Assembly: GCF_029989365.1 (NCBI RefSeq)
Contig: NZ_JAPRAQ010000001.1
Location: forward strand, 62,001 to 126,000
DNA: 64,000 bases
From: Bradyrhizobium sp. Arg816
GTDB lineage: Bacteria; Pseudomonadota; Alphaproteobacteria; Rhizobiales; Xanthobacteraceae
Direction of reading: 5' to 3'
In this document: positions 8,531 to 17,380 of the stretch, piece by piece
Layout of the letters: the number at the start of each line of letters is the position of its first letter
How positions within the stretch are numbered: the stretch's first letter is position 1
Notes under the pieces: model-generated
The model's input: only the letters and a program-made list of their open reading frames with translations
Databases searched by the model: none
Told to the model about the DNA's origin: nothing
Position numbers and translations under genes: made by a program

Positions 8531-8836
8531 CCGAAGTGCTTGATATCACAAGACTATCTTCGGACGTTTTGCAAGCCGCAGAAAGAGTTTTGCAAATCAG
8601 CGGCCGCGCTGGCGCTCATATAGCCGCGCCGGCGTTCGCGGTCTAGCCCCTCTGTGAGCATCGCAGCTTGTTCTCTCTGCGTTCGCACCATGGAAACGTG
8701 GCCACGTCCGCCCTCACGCGCCGCCGCTCCGGCAATCAGCACCAGGAGACCCATGATGCGCGCACTCAACGCCGGCAGGCCGCAGCCGGCGATCGCCCGC
8801 ACGAAGCGCGGGAGGTTTACAGGCTGATCCGCTGAC
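8531..8836. other. Intergenic stretch between tRNA-Gln and a membrane protein gene
   Basis: About 300 bases hold the upstream side of the tRNA (its promoter must lie here on the minus strand) and the 3' flank of the membrane protein gene. The one open frame spanning it has no protein-like features. No further structure was seen. Confidence 0.5.
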
Positions 8837-10243
8837 CTAATCGCCCAAGACCACGGATCGCTTGCCATAGAATTCACCGACGCAATCATTCGGCAGCTGG
8901 CCCGGATTTTTGGTCAGCTCGGCATCCATCAGCATGGACGGCTGGACCGATCTCTTGGGGACGACAACATCCAGGTCCTTGGTCGTCCGAAGAAATTGAT
9001 GCCTCTGGACACTCTCGCTCCAGAAGGTCGCGAATTGCGACTCCTCGGCGCGGACGTATCCCAGCGCGACGGTATCGAGGAGCAAAAAAGAAAGGAGCCC
9101 GCAAGCCACCAGGGCCGTCATGCGAACATGGGCATGATGGCCCAGGGAGGGAAGGAAGCGGGCAGCCAGGGCGACGACGCAGCCCCCTCCGGCAAGAAGA
9201 AAAACCACCACCTCGTTCCGCCCTCGCGTCGCGAGATCCTCGGCCGTCGCAAAATAGGCAATGACATAAGCGGTGTAGAGACCAGCGAGCACCGCCGCCA
9301 TGAGCCCAACGATCAAGACCAGCAGCCGCGCCGCCGGCCTCGGTTGCGAAGGCACCACGAACACCGAAAACAACGCCACGAAACCGAGCCAGGCCCACGT
9401 CGCAGATTCGGTGTAGTGCCGAACGAGCTCGAGCCACAGATAGTACAACCCCATCGAGAAAGAAGCGGCGATCTTCCCCCCCTCCGGATATGCCGCCATC
9501 CGGACCGCATTCCCGGGTGACAAAAGCAGGATCGCAAGTCCGATGAAGGTCGCCGTCAGCATCGCTGCATGGCCCGCCAGTTGCGGGCGAGGATGGTAGA
9601 ACGCGCGATAAAGGGCGGAACCGGCGACGAGGGCCGCGATCCAAAACGGCGTGAACTCGTTGGCAAGAGCACCCAGGAAGCCGATTGCGGAAAGAACGAC
9701 GACTTGGCCCGTCGAGAGCACGGTTTCGTTCGCTGCGGACCGCACCAGCTCGACGAGGATGATGATCACGAAGAGGGCGGGAACCATGTAGGACGCACTG
9801 CCCGAGATCCAGTAAAGCATCTCCCGCAGACTGATCGCCAGAACGAACGACGCCGCGCTGAGCATTGCCCCCGCCGAAAATCTCTCTGGCCACGACAGGC
9901 CGGTCCACAATCGACCAGCCCAAAAAACGCTGACTGCAAAGAAGATGGCCATCCCGCAAATGAGTATGACCGGATAGACGACCACATAATCGGCGCCTGT
10001 CACCTTGCTGACAACCGCGGGGGCCGCGATTGCTACAAGCGAGGTCAGTCGGCCCATCTGGTGCAAATAATAGGATTTGACCATTCCGACGAGACCCATG
10101 CTGTTGACGCGGTTCGTCACGCAATAATCGTCAGATTCGGGCATCGCATAGAGCGCGATGGACGCGAGCCAGAGCAGGATAAAGAGAGCGACAGAAGCGG
10201 CTACGATAGGCATCACGTCCGGCATGCGGCTTCCGAGGCGCAC
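8837..10243 (-). CDS. Polytopic membrane protein of unknown function (possibly DUF6056-like)
   Basis: This is a 468-residue protein with about eleven strongly hydrophobic segments, the first at residues 10-32. It is followed by the short motif PESDDYCVTN on the outside of the first membrane span and LHQMGRLTS near residue 60. Acidic-Tyr-Cys motifs after TM1 are typical of DUF6056 and of some lipid-linked sugar transferases of the GT-C fold, so a role in cell-surface glycosylation is possible but not shown. The soluble C-terminal tail of about 90 residues contains two Cys. No close neighbour is functionally linked. Confidence 0.65.
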   Translation of the reverse strand: MRLGSRMPDVMPIVAASVALFILLWLASIALYAMPESDDYCVTNRVNSMGLVGMVKSYYLHQMGRLTSLVAIAAPAVVSKVTGADYVVVYPVILICGMAIFFAVSVFWAGRLWTGLSWPERFSAGAMLSAASFVLAISLREMLYWISGSASYMVPALFVIIILVELVRSAANETVLSTGQVVVLSAIGFLGALANEFTPFWIAALVAGSALYRAFYHPRPQLAGHAAMLTATFIGLAILLLSPGNAVRMAAYPEGGKIAASFSMGLYYLWLELVRHYTESATWAWLGFVALFSVFVVPSQPRPAARLLVLIVGLMAAVLAGLYTAYVIAYFATAEDLATRGRNEVVVFLLAGGGCVVALAARFLPSLGHHAHVRMTALVACGLLSFLLLDTVALGYVRAEESQFATFWSESVQRHQFLRTTKDLDVVVPKRSVQPSMLMDAELTKNPGQLPNDCVGEFYGKRSVVLGD

Positions 10244-10367
10244 TGGAAATCCCCCAAATCAACAGAGCAAAGCGGCAGCAACGTGAGAGCGAACAGCCCC
10301 GAACGCAACCCTCGTTATGCAACGCGGCACAGAAGATCACAGGTTCCGCGGGCAAACAATCGAAAGG

Positions 10368-10688
10368 CTAGTTCGAGCCGCAGACGCGGACCACGATCTC
10401 AGCCTTGCCGTTCGCGATCATCACCTGGCCGTATTCGTCCTGCGGCGGGCTCTCCTCGTAGCGGAGCGGGATCGTGGTGATCGCTTCCTGCGGTTCGCCG
10501 CCCGGCTGCTGCGTGTTCACGTCGAGGATCAGGATCTTCGGATTGATCCCCTGCGGCGAGCGCCTGGTCAGCCGGGCCTGCCAGCCATCGGTCGGTACCC
10601 TCACGTCGCCAACCATGACCAGCTTGGGCGGCGCCCCCGGCGCCCGGTCGATCCAGGCCTTGAAGGTGTTTCTCAGCAGGACAGTCAT
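10368..10688 (-). CDS. Small hypothetical protein, 106 aa
   Basis: Starting at the ATG at 10688 behind AAGGAGAGA gives a 106-residue soluble protein beginning MTVLLRNTFKAW. It has alternating hydrophobic segments, as expected of a beta-sandwich (KLVMVGDVRVP, KILILDVNTQQ, AEIVVRVCG). I do not recognise a family. It lies downstream of, and probably in one transcript with, the 149-residue membrane protein, with 144 bases between them. Confidence 0.6.
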   Translation of the reverse strand: MTVLLRNTFKAWIDRAPGAPPKLVMVGDVRVPTDGWQARLTRRSPQGINPKILILDVNTQQPGGEPQEAITTIPLRYEESPPQDEYGQVMIANGKAEIVVRVCGSN

Positions 10689-10832
10689 AACACGTCTCTC
10701 CTTGGCCAAGCTGCGAATTGTCCGCCCCTCGTCCCGACGAGTGGCGCCGACCCTTCGCCTGTAAAATCGTCGCAGCCGGACGGACAGATACCGGGGCCCC
10801 CCCGATCACCGCCTCCCCCTCCAACCGGGCTT

Positions 10833-11282
10833 TCAAGTCCCGGCTGCCGCCTTGGCGCGGATCGCGCTAGCGAGGGCCGGAGCCTCACCGCCAAGCGCCT
10901 TCACGGCCGGCAAGTTTTCCGGCCCGCCGACGGCTTTGGAGGCTTCCGCGACCTTGTTGATGTCGGGGACGCTCTTCTTCACGAACGCGTCGATGAAGTC
11001 AGCGCCAGCGTACCCGGCCGCCATGACGCTCAGGAGAAATTGCCGGCCGATTTCCTTCGGCTCGACCATCAGCCCCGCGGAAATCCCCGCCACGCAGCCG
11101 ATCACTATCGACACCAGAAACGCCGACCCGTCGAACACGTCCTTGAAGCCCGCGCTCAGGCCTCGCGCCTGATCGTGCACCTTCTTCGCCCCGCCGATGG
11201 CGCGAACGCATTGGCCGGCCATCCCCAGCAGGCCACAGAGCAGCAAATAGTAGATCCATTCGGCGCTCGTCGTGTGTGTCAT
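10833..11282 (-). CDS. Small membrane protein of unknown function, 149 aa
   Basis: The protein has an N-terminal hydrophobic helix (residues 9-25), a second at about 57-72 and a weaker one at 82-98, then a charged Ala/Lys-rich tail. GAGAGGAG lies directly before the ATG. No family was recognised. Position suggests co-expression with the 106-residue gene downstream. Confidence 0.6.
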   Translation of the reverse strand: MTHTTSAEWIYYLLLCGLLGMAGQCVRAIGGAKKVHDQARGLSAGFKDVFDGSAFLVSIVIGCVAGISAGLMVEPKEIGRQFLLSVMAAGYAGADFIDAFVKKSVPDINKVAEASKAVGGPENLPAVKALGGEAPALASAIRAKAAAGT

Positions 11283-11695
11283 GCTCCTCTCCCGCGGTTG
11301 TCTCTTGCGACTGAGAACGGGCCGATCGGTTTACGGCCGACCGTGCTTTGGCGGCGGAGGAAGCATAGGCTTGCAAGGCGAAGCTGATCGTGAAAGGCGC
11401 GTGAATTCGGCGGTCGAGAGGCGTCTCAACGGGTCAAGCGGATCGGTGCTTCCCCCTCGAGCGCCGATGCAGCCGGTCTCCCTGCCCGCGAAGGGCGATT
11501 CACGTTCAAATCACGTTGCCAAACTAGGATCACCGTCGACTTTGGGACGTCTACGATCGGCCGGCACGGTCCACCGCTACAGAGCCGGCCGGGACCGCTC
11601 CGTTCGCCGCCAATTTCGACGACCTGAAGGAAGCCGATCTGACCTTTTTTCGAACGGCCGGCAATGCCGCCGGCGGAAAGCCAAGGGAGACCGCA
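11283..11695. other. Divergent intergenic region, no gene seen
   Basis: This 410-base region lies between two divergently read small genes. One frame is open through it, but its product is Arg/Ser/Pro-rich without protein-like pattern. It should hold promoters for both sides. No clear palindrome was found. Confidence 0.5.
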
Positions 11696-12088
11696 ATGAA
11701 ATTCGAGATGTTCGACGTCGAAAACTATGACAAGTGGGGCGAGCTCGTGAAAAAATGGGCTCGCGATCGGTCGTCGCGCCCGACCACCGTCGCCGAATTC
11801 CAGGACCAGCTCCTGAAGGCCGACGTGATGGCGAAATATCCCCAGAAATTCACGGAGCTTGTCTTCATCGAGGCGGGCTACGATGACGGCAAGCTGCTGA
11901 TCAAGCTGCCGCCGGCCGAGCTGCTCAATGAGGCCGAAAAGGAGGTGCAAGGCACCTCCCCTTACCCAATGCCGCCGTTCTACGCGAGCGACATGAAGGA
12001 CAGCAGCCTGAAGAACGATACCCCCAGCGGCAGGCTGCTGTTCCATTCGAGGCGTGTCGGCGAGTACACGATCAAGTTCTGCGGGTGA
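11696..12088 (+). CDS. Small acidic hypothetical protein, 130 aa
   Basis: This 130-residue protein starts MKFEMFDVENYDKWGELV behind AAGGGAGA. It is soluble, rich in Glu/Lys, and ends in a Cys-Gly. Residues about 35-85 (helix, then ELVFIEAGYDD-GKLLIKLPP) have a helix-then-strand pattern loosely like NHLP-type RiPP leaders, which is only a weak resemblance. It converges on the SARP-type regulator gene with 12 bases between stops. Function unknown. Confidence 0.6.
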   Translation: MKFEMFDVENYDKWGELVKKWARDRSSRPTTVAEFQDQLLKADVMAKYPQKFTELVFIEAGYDDGKLLIKLPPAELLNEAEKEVQGTSPYPMPPFYASDMKDSSLKNDTPSGRLLFHSRRVGEYTIKFCG

Positions 12089-12100
12089 GCAGGCACCCGC
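12081..12100. terminator. Hairpin shared by convergent gene ends
   Basis: GCGGGTG and CACCCGC form a perfect 7-base stem around a 6-base loop. It spans the stop of the 130-residue gene and abuts the stop of the SARP-type regulator, so it could end transcription from both sides. There is no T-tract. Confidence 0.45.
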
Positions 12101-14203
12101 TCACCATGCGTGATGCCTGAAGCCGACGACCGGGACGCCTGCGCCGCCTATGCCATCGCGCAGGCGCTCCCAATCCTCGCGACGGGCAATTGGATGCGCA
12201 TGGAGGAGCCAGAGCGCGATGTCCTGGTCGGCGGGCGGCTTGCCGAACCATATCGCGCGGATTCCATCGAGGAATTTCCTGCCCTCGAGGCGGGCCTCTT
12301 CCGTCCTGCCGAGATGATACAGTGCGGCCGCCTTCCAGCCCGGGAGCGTCTTCGCCACGTTGTTGGCGCGATCGATCCCCTCGATCGCCTCCAGGTAATT
12401 GCCTCGCATGAACTGAAGCACGGCGCGATAGGGCCAGTGCAGTGGCGGCGGCGACCAGAACACCTTGAGAGCTTCTGCCACGAGATCGTTGCCACGCTCG
12501 AAATTGCCGCAAAACCCCTGGCAGGACGCTGCCGACAGCAACGTCCAGGGATCGTTGCCGTTGAGCTCGCATGCGAGATCGATGTGGGCACTGGCTTCCG
12601 AATATTGCATCAGCATCGCCTGCGACCAGCCGAGGCAGAGCTGGGCCCTGGAATCGACGGGGTCGAGCTGCACCGCCGTTCTCGCAAGCTCGAGCGTGGA
12701 CCTCGCCTTCGTCAGATCGCGGAACAGGCCGGGAAAGACGAGATGCTCGGTATTGTTCATTTGAACCAGCGCGCTGTAGCTCGGCGAAAAGTTCGGAGCG
12801 ACGGCGATCGCCTCGGTCAGGAGCGCGGTCGAAGCGCGCCAATGTTCGGCGCTGAAGCTTCCGAAGCTTGCCTGTGCGCGAAGCCAGCGGTCGTAGATGT
12901 CCAGGGACACGTCCGGGGCGACGGCCACGCGCGTCAGCCGCTCGGTCGACAGATAGACGTTCACCGAGAGCGCCGTGCGTTGCACGATCCTTTGTTGCAC
13001 CTGGAACCAGTTCTCGAGCTTCAGCTCGAACGTGTCACTCCAGATATAGACGCCGGTGTTCGTCTCTCGCAGCGTCAGCACCATGCTGATCGTGTCACCC
13101 GCCTGATAGGCAGTCGCCGCCACGCTGTAGCGGGACGCTGCCGCACGCTCTCCCGGCGCCACGGGTTGTTGCGCCGTGCCGTCTCCGACATACCACTCGC
13201 GGAACTTGGTCAGGCAGGCGATGAGATGATGTCGAAATCCCGTCACGAGGTGGACGCGGTCCGCGCTTACGCCATTCATGCTGAACGGATCGACCAGGAT
13301 CGCGATCTTGGCCGCCGCCCGGGACGAGGCCGGCGATTGTCTCGGCGCCTCATCGGCCGTCGGACCCTTTGCGCCGTCGCGCTGCATCTGATCGCCCGCA
13401 ACGGATGCGGCCTCTCCCTCGAATTGACCGTTCTTGATGTCGGCGATCAATTGCTGGGTCTTGGCCGAAGGCTCCATCCCATATTCATCATCGAGGATGT
13501 TCCACAAGGTCTTGTAAACTCGGAGCGCCCCTGACAGGTCGCCTTCTTCCGCGCGCGTCTGCATCGCGAAGCGGCACGCCTCCTCGTGGGTCGGGTCGAG
13601 ATTCAGGATTGCCTCGGCCAGCGCGCGCCTGCTCGCCACGGCAAGTCCGACGTTCCTGAGGCCGGCCTCGAGTGCACGCGAGATGCGATCATGGAAGGTC
13701 TGCCGCTTGGCGAGAAGCCAGACACGGAACGACGGGTCGATATCGTCGAGGCCCGCGAGAAGAGTTTCCATGACACCTGGCGCGCTCATCAGCAGCGGAT
13801 GCGCCTGTTGCGCTTCGGCCTCTCGCAAGGTGTCGAGGAGATCGACACGCAGCCGATCGCGGCCCATTTCGACGAGCATTTTCTCGATCTGCAACCCGTC
13901 GTATCCGGCCTCCAGGAACGTTTCCCGCAACTCATGGAGGACCTGACGAAGCGAGGCTCGCGCCTTGTATTCGTCAGACTCGCTCCACAGCAGCCCGACC
14001 AGACGCTCACGTGTTTCCTGGTGGCGATCCGTCAATGCCAGGTAGCCGAGAACCGCCCGCGACTTTCGGCTCTTGACCCGAATTTCCCGCCCCGCGAATG
14101 CGACGGACAGGCCGCCCAAAACGGAAATCGACAGGTTTTCGCTCGGCTTGGGAATTCCGCCGTCCCTTGCAATGGACTTTGAGAGAGATGCACGAGCGCT
14201 CAC
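12101..14203 (-). CDS. SARP-type transcriptional regulator with BTAD and TPR-like C-terminus
   Basis: From a GTG at 14203 behind GGGGCGGA the protein has 700 residues; a TTG 14 codons upstream is the alternative. Residues about 24-115 form an OmpR-like winged helix (LSISVLGGLSVAFAGREI, then RASLRQVLHELR). Residues about 120-255 are the bacterial transcriptional activator domain (FRVWLLAKRQTFHDR, LDPTHEEACRFAMQ). After an Ala/Ser/Pro-rich linker comes a region starting AKIAILVDPF, then TPR-like helical repeats over about residues 480-690 (DPVDSRAQLCLGWSQ). SARP proteins activate secondary-metabolite clusters in actinomycetes; long TPR versions occur in proteobacteria. It lies 42 bases downstream of the YcaO gene on the same strand, so the pair is probably an operon. 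Confidence 0.82.
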   Translation of the reverse strand: MSARASLSKSIARDGGIPKPSENLSISVLGGLSVAFAGREIRVKSRKSRAVLGYLALTDRHQETRERLVGLLWSESDEYKARASLRQVLHELRETFLEAGYDGLQIEKMLVEMGRDRLRVDLLDTLREAEAQQAHPLLMSAPGVMETLLAGLDDIDPSFRVWLLAKRQTFHDRISRALEAGLRNVGLAVASRRALAEAILNLDPTHEEACRFAMQTRAEEGDLSGALRVYKTLWNILDDEYGMEPSAKTQQLIADIKNGQFEGEAASVAGDQMQRDGAKGPTADEAPRQSPASSRAAAKIAILVDPFSMNGVSADRVHLVTGFRHHLIACLTKFREWYVGDGTAQQPVAPGERAAASRYSVAATAYQAGDTISMVLTLRETNTGVYIWSDTFELKLENWFQVQQRIVQRTALSVNVYLSTERLTRVAVAPDVSLDIYDRWLRAQASFGSFSAEHWRASTALLTEAIAVAPNFSPSYSALVQMNNTEHLVFPGLFRDLTKARSTLELARTAVQLDPVDSRAQLCLGWSQAMLMQYSEASAHIDLACELNGNDPWTLLSAASCQGFCGNFERGNDLVAEALKVFWSPPPLHWPYRAVLQFMRGNYLEAIEGIDRANNVAKTLPGWKAAALYHLGRTEEARLEGRKFLDGIRAIWFGKPPADQDIALWLLHAHPIARREDWERLRDGIGGAGVPVVGFRHHAW

Positions 14204-14245
14204 TTTGGATCCGCCCCGATAAACCGCATTTGGGAATAACAGCAA

Positions 14246-15589
14246 CTATAACAAACTAATTCCATGTGTATAGGCATCGCCTCCTCCGGTCCTGCGCCGA
14301 GCGGACACCAGACGTTCGGTCGCGACTTCGGACGGCTCCATCTGGAGTGCCGGCGCGACGATCCGAGCGACGACAACCCCGAACATGGGACGGGTCAGAT
14401 CGATGGCAAACGTCTCGACGCCTCTGGCTGACAGTCTCTCGATCAATGCCGCAAGCTGCCGCGCGGGCGTGTCCGGGCTGAACTCGACGGTCGCGTGACG
14501 GGGCGCGATCGGATGCAGCAGCGTGCAACTCGCAGCATCGATCAGCGTGCTGCGAGCGACGTGACGATGATCATGTTCGTTCAGCCTCGCGTCGCCTCCT
14601 TCCCGGCGCTTCTGCTCGACGACGGCATAGGCCAATTCCATCTGGCACATCTCCGTCAGCGCCGAGCGGACCGCATTCTCGACACTCAAACGTGCAGCCA
14701 GTCCGCAGGCGAAGCCGCTGCCATCGGCGCAGCAGGAGATCGCGACGATGCAAGGCACCTCCATATCGGTGGTGATCTCGAGCAGCCAGGTTCGCCTCGT
14801 CGTGACGCCGCCGCGCGCCTGCGCAACCCAGGCTGCGGCCGTTGCCGCGGCGTGCCCCTCCAGCGCAACCTGCCGCCCGCGAAGGCCGCCGCGCCACCAC
14901 AGGCTTGCCGCATCCCTCTCGACCAGCTCCAGCATCCCGTGCAACGCAGCCGTCTCGAACGAGGTGCCGGCCGCACAGCCCGAGCTCAGGCTGAATGGCG
15001 GCGTGAGCGCGCTTCGCTCGGGCGTGCGGCGCAGGCACAGGTCCGCCGGAAACGGCATCGACCGGCCGCTCGATAGCTGCGTTGCTTCGATCCAATCGAC
15101 GTTGTTGCGCACCGACAGGCGCATGAACTCGGAGAGGACAGACCGGGATGCGGGATCGAAGGCGGCAAGTCCATCTGCGATCGGGCCCTGGTGAAGACGA
15201 TCCAGTACGGTCTCGAACTGGGAGAGGTATTCGACCCCTTCTCCGATGCATGATTCGAAAGCCTGACGAAGCGAGAGACCGGCGCCGGATGCGCTCGAGC
15301 GCGCCTGATGCGAGAAGGTGGAATCGACGCCGGTCGCACGGATGTCCGCGCCGAAGAACGTGACGCCCGGCGCATCACGGGAGACCAGCTGGAAGACGTC
15401 GGAAAATCTGGCCGCCGCTTCGAGCAGTGCAATGCGATTGCGCGTCTCCGACGGCGCCGTCCCGCCCGACGGGAGGTATTCGAGTTTCTCGAGGATGGAT
15501 TCCAGCTCGCGATCACGGCCGTGCGCTGGCGGGCCCGCCAGGTATGCGGCCAACCGCTCGAACAGATTGGTTGCCTTCGATGCTTCCAT
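14246..15589 (-). CDS. YcaO-domain protein (RiPP cyclodehydratase-like)
   Basis: This 447-residue protein carries the three ATP-binding blocks of the YcaO superfamily. The first runs SGAGLSLRQAFESCIGEGVE (residues 101-120). The second, SGCAAGTSFETAALHGML with ELVERDAAS, covers 203-229. The third, CGLAARLSVENAVRSALTEM, covers 295-314. YcaO enzymes use ATP to activate peptide backbone amides, giving thiazoline/oxazoline rings, thioamides or amidines. The C-terminus (GGGDAYTHGISLL) lacks the proline-rich PxPxP tail of azoline-forming family members, pointing to a non-canonical subgroup. No E1-like, dehydrogenase (SagB) or TfuA partner was found in this window. The following gene encodes a SARP regulator. 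The family call is strong; the product is unknown. Confidence 0.88.
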   Translation of the reverse strand: MEASKATNLFERLAAYLAGPPAHGRDRELESILEKLEYLPSGGTAPSETRNRIALLEAAARFSDVFQLVSRDAPGVTFFGADIRATGVDSTFSHQARSSASGAGLSLRQAFESCIGEGVEYLSQFETVLDRLHQGPIADGLAAFDPASRSVLSEFMRLSVRNNVDWIEATQLSSGRSMPFPADLCLRRTPERSALTPPFSLSSGCAAGTSFETAALHGMLELVERDAASLWWRGGLRGRQVALEGHAAATAAAWVAQARGGVTTRRTWLLEITTDMEVPCIVAISCCADGSGFACGLAARLSVENAVRSALTEMCQMELAYAVVEQKRREGGDARLNEHDHRHVARSTLIDAASCTLLHPIAPRHATVEFSPDTPARQLAALIERLSARGVETFAIDLTRPMFGVVVARIVAPALQMEPSEVATERLVSARRRTGGGDAYTHGISLL

Positions 15590-15751
15590 CGGTCGGTTCC
15601 GCTACCCGGCAGGGTACAGTTTCGATCGACAGCATGCCATCAAGGCCCCTGCGGAAGGTCAAGTAATTCGTGCGATCACGCCGCGACCGTGCGAATTCAC
15701 GCTGGCTTCACGCCCGCACATGATGATCGGCCCTCGACCGTAACGGGTTAG

Positions 15752-16264
15752 ATGGCCGGTATGTGGAAAAATGGCTTTGTCGTTGCAATGGCAGCGGAAT
15801 TTTCGTTCGCGGCCTATCATCGACCGATTTCGATCCGACGCAAGGTCCGGCGATGGATCATCGTGTCCCGCTGCGGTCCGAACTCGGAGTTCATCACCAT
15901 TGCGAGCGCAGCAGGCAAGGTAGAACCGGAGACCGAAGCTCCGATCGGCCTCGCGCCGGTCAACACGGCCGTTGGAATTCTCCTGTCGGAAACCGCGGAA
16001 GACATCACGTTCCTGATGCTTCGGCAGCAGCCGACCCATTTTCCAATCGCAGGAACATTCTTCCCGACCGACGGCTACAGCCGGATTTTCGAGTCACAGG
16101 GCAGGTTTCGCCTGCGCAGCGAAGGACGCCACGCGCACCGTGCTCGAGGCCTCGACAGCCACGTCCGCAGCGACATGCCGGATCCCCTGCCGAACGCGCA
16201 ACGCGCAATGGGCTGGCACGTCGAGGCCGTCAGGCACAACTGGGTCGGCGAGTTCTTCGAATGA
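15752..16264 (+). CDS. Hypothetical protein, 170 aa, divergent from YcaO
   Basis: The frame has good codon bias at third positions and ends just before a strong hairpin, which supports a real gene. The start is uncertain among ATGs at 15752, 15761 and 15788. The product has no signal peptide or membrane span and matches no family I know. It contains a hydrophobic strand region (WIIVSRCG, FITIASAAG) and ends HNWVGEFFE. It is divergent from the YcaO gene, with 162 bases between their starts. Confidence 0.45.
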   Translation: MAGMWKNGFVVAMAAEFSFAAYHRPISIRRKVRRWIIVSRCGPNSEFITIASAAGKVEPETEAPIGLAPVNTAVGILLSETAEDITFLMLRQQPTHFPIAGTFFPTDGYSRIFESQGRFRLRSEGRHAHRARGLDSHVRSDMPDPLPNAQRAMGWHVEAVRHNWVGEFFE

Positions 16265-16267
16265 GGG

Positions 16268-16295
16268 GCGAGCCCCGCGCTCAGCAGGGGCTCGC
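16268..16295. terminator. Hairpin between convergent genes
   Basis: GCGAGCCCC and GGGGCTCGC form a perfect 9-base stem with a 10-base loop, four bases after the stop of the 170-residue gene and 55 bases beyond the tctC-like stop. It is a likely bidirectional terminator. Confidence 0.55.
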
Positions 16296-16350
16296 GAGGA
16301 AGCCGAGCCGACAGCGACCCATCCGTCATTTCCAGAGAAGCGACCGTCGC

Positions 16351-17322
16351 CTACTCCAGCTTGATATTCGCCGCCTCGATCACCTTCTTCCACCGCTCGG
16401 TCTCGGAGGCGATGTAGGCCTTGAAAGGTTCGGAATCCACCGCAACCGCGGCCGCGCCGAGCTCGGCCATCTTCTGCACCGTCTCCGGCTGCTGCATGAA
16501 GGCGCGGATCTCGCCCGACAGCTTGTCGACGATGGGCTTCGGCGTTGCCGCGGGGACGAAGAAGCCGTGCCAGGCCACGGCCTCGAAGCCCGGCAGGAAT
16601 TCGGCGACGGCCGGGACTTCCGGATCGAAGGCGGCGCGCTTGGGCGTTGCAGTGGCGAGCATCGCGAGCTGGCCGGTCTTCACCTGCGGCAGCAGCAGCG
16701 GCACGTTGTCGAAGGCAAGATCGATCTGGCCGCTCAACAGATCCGTCAGCATCTGGCTGGAGCCCTTGTAGGGCACATGCACCATCTTGGTGCCGGTCAT
16801 CTGTTGAAACAGTTCGGCGGCAAGATGCTGCGAGGTGCCGACGCCGGCCGAGCCGAACGAGACCTTGTCCGGGTTCGCCTTCAGATAGGCGATCAGCTCC
16901 GGCACGGTGCGCGCCTTGATCTTGTTGGGATTCACCACGAGCACGTTCGGCACGACGCTGATCTGGGCGACTGCCACCAGGTCCCTGTCCGGCTGGTAGC
17001 TGAGCTTCGGCCCGTAGAGCGTGGGGTTGATCGCGAGCGCGGAGGTGCTGGCAAGGCCGAGCGTGATGCCGTCAGGCGCCGATTTCGCCAGCCGCGTCAC
17101 GCCGAGGATCGAACCCGCGCCGCCGACATTCTCTACCACGAACGGCTTGCCCAGCTTCACTTGCAGATGGTTCGACACCATGCGCGCGAAGATGTCGGCG
17201 GTGCCGCCGGCGGCGAAAGGCACGATCACCGTCACCTGCTTGGACGGATAGCCGTCCTGCGCCTTTGCCGGCGACGTCGCCAGCAGCACGGCTGACACAA
17301 GACCAAGCCACATCGATCTCAT
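16351..17322 (-). CDS. Tripartite tricarboxylate transporter substrate-binding protein (TctC/Bug family)
   Basis: This 323-residue protein has a signal peptide (cleavage after SPAKA, about residue 20). Bug-family blocks follow: YPSKQVTVIVPFAAGGTADIFAR binds carboxylate ligands in the cleft, and GSAGVGTSQHLAAELFQQMTG is the second ligand loop. AGGAAA precedes the ATG. It is the last gene of the acid-sugar operon, 58 bases after the Fe-alcohol dehydrogenase. The membrane partners TctA and TctB are not in the window, so it may work with distant ones or as a sensor. Confidence 0.9.
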   Translation of the reverse strand: MRSMWLGLVSAVLLATSPAKAQDGYPSKQVTVIVPFAAGGTADIFARMVSNHLQVKLGKPFVVENVGGAGSILGVTRLAKSAPDGITLGLASTSALAINPTLYGPKLSYQPDRDLVAVAQISVVPNVLVVNPNKIKARTVPELIAYLKANPDKVSFGSAGVGTSQHLAAELFQQMTGTKMVHVPYKGSSQMLTDLLSGQIDLAFDNVPLLLPQVKTGQLAMLATATPKRAAFDPEVPAVAEFLPGFEAVAWHGFFVPAATPKPIVDKLSGEIRAFMQQPETVQKMAELGAAAVAVDSEPFKAYIASETERWKKVIEAANIKLE

Positions 17323-17380
17323 CGAGGTTTCCTCTACTATTACTGTTTTGTTGATTGGGTCCCGCGGGCGGCGGAGGTGA

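Noticed and set aside
15763..17295. 510-codon open frame overlapping the 170-residue gene and tctC
   Set aside because: It runs through the hairpin at 16268-16295 and antisense to the clear TctC protein; Arg/His-rich with no fold pattern.
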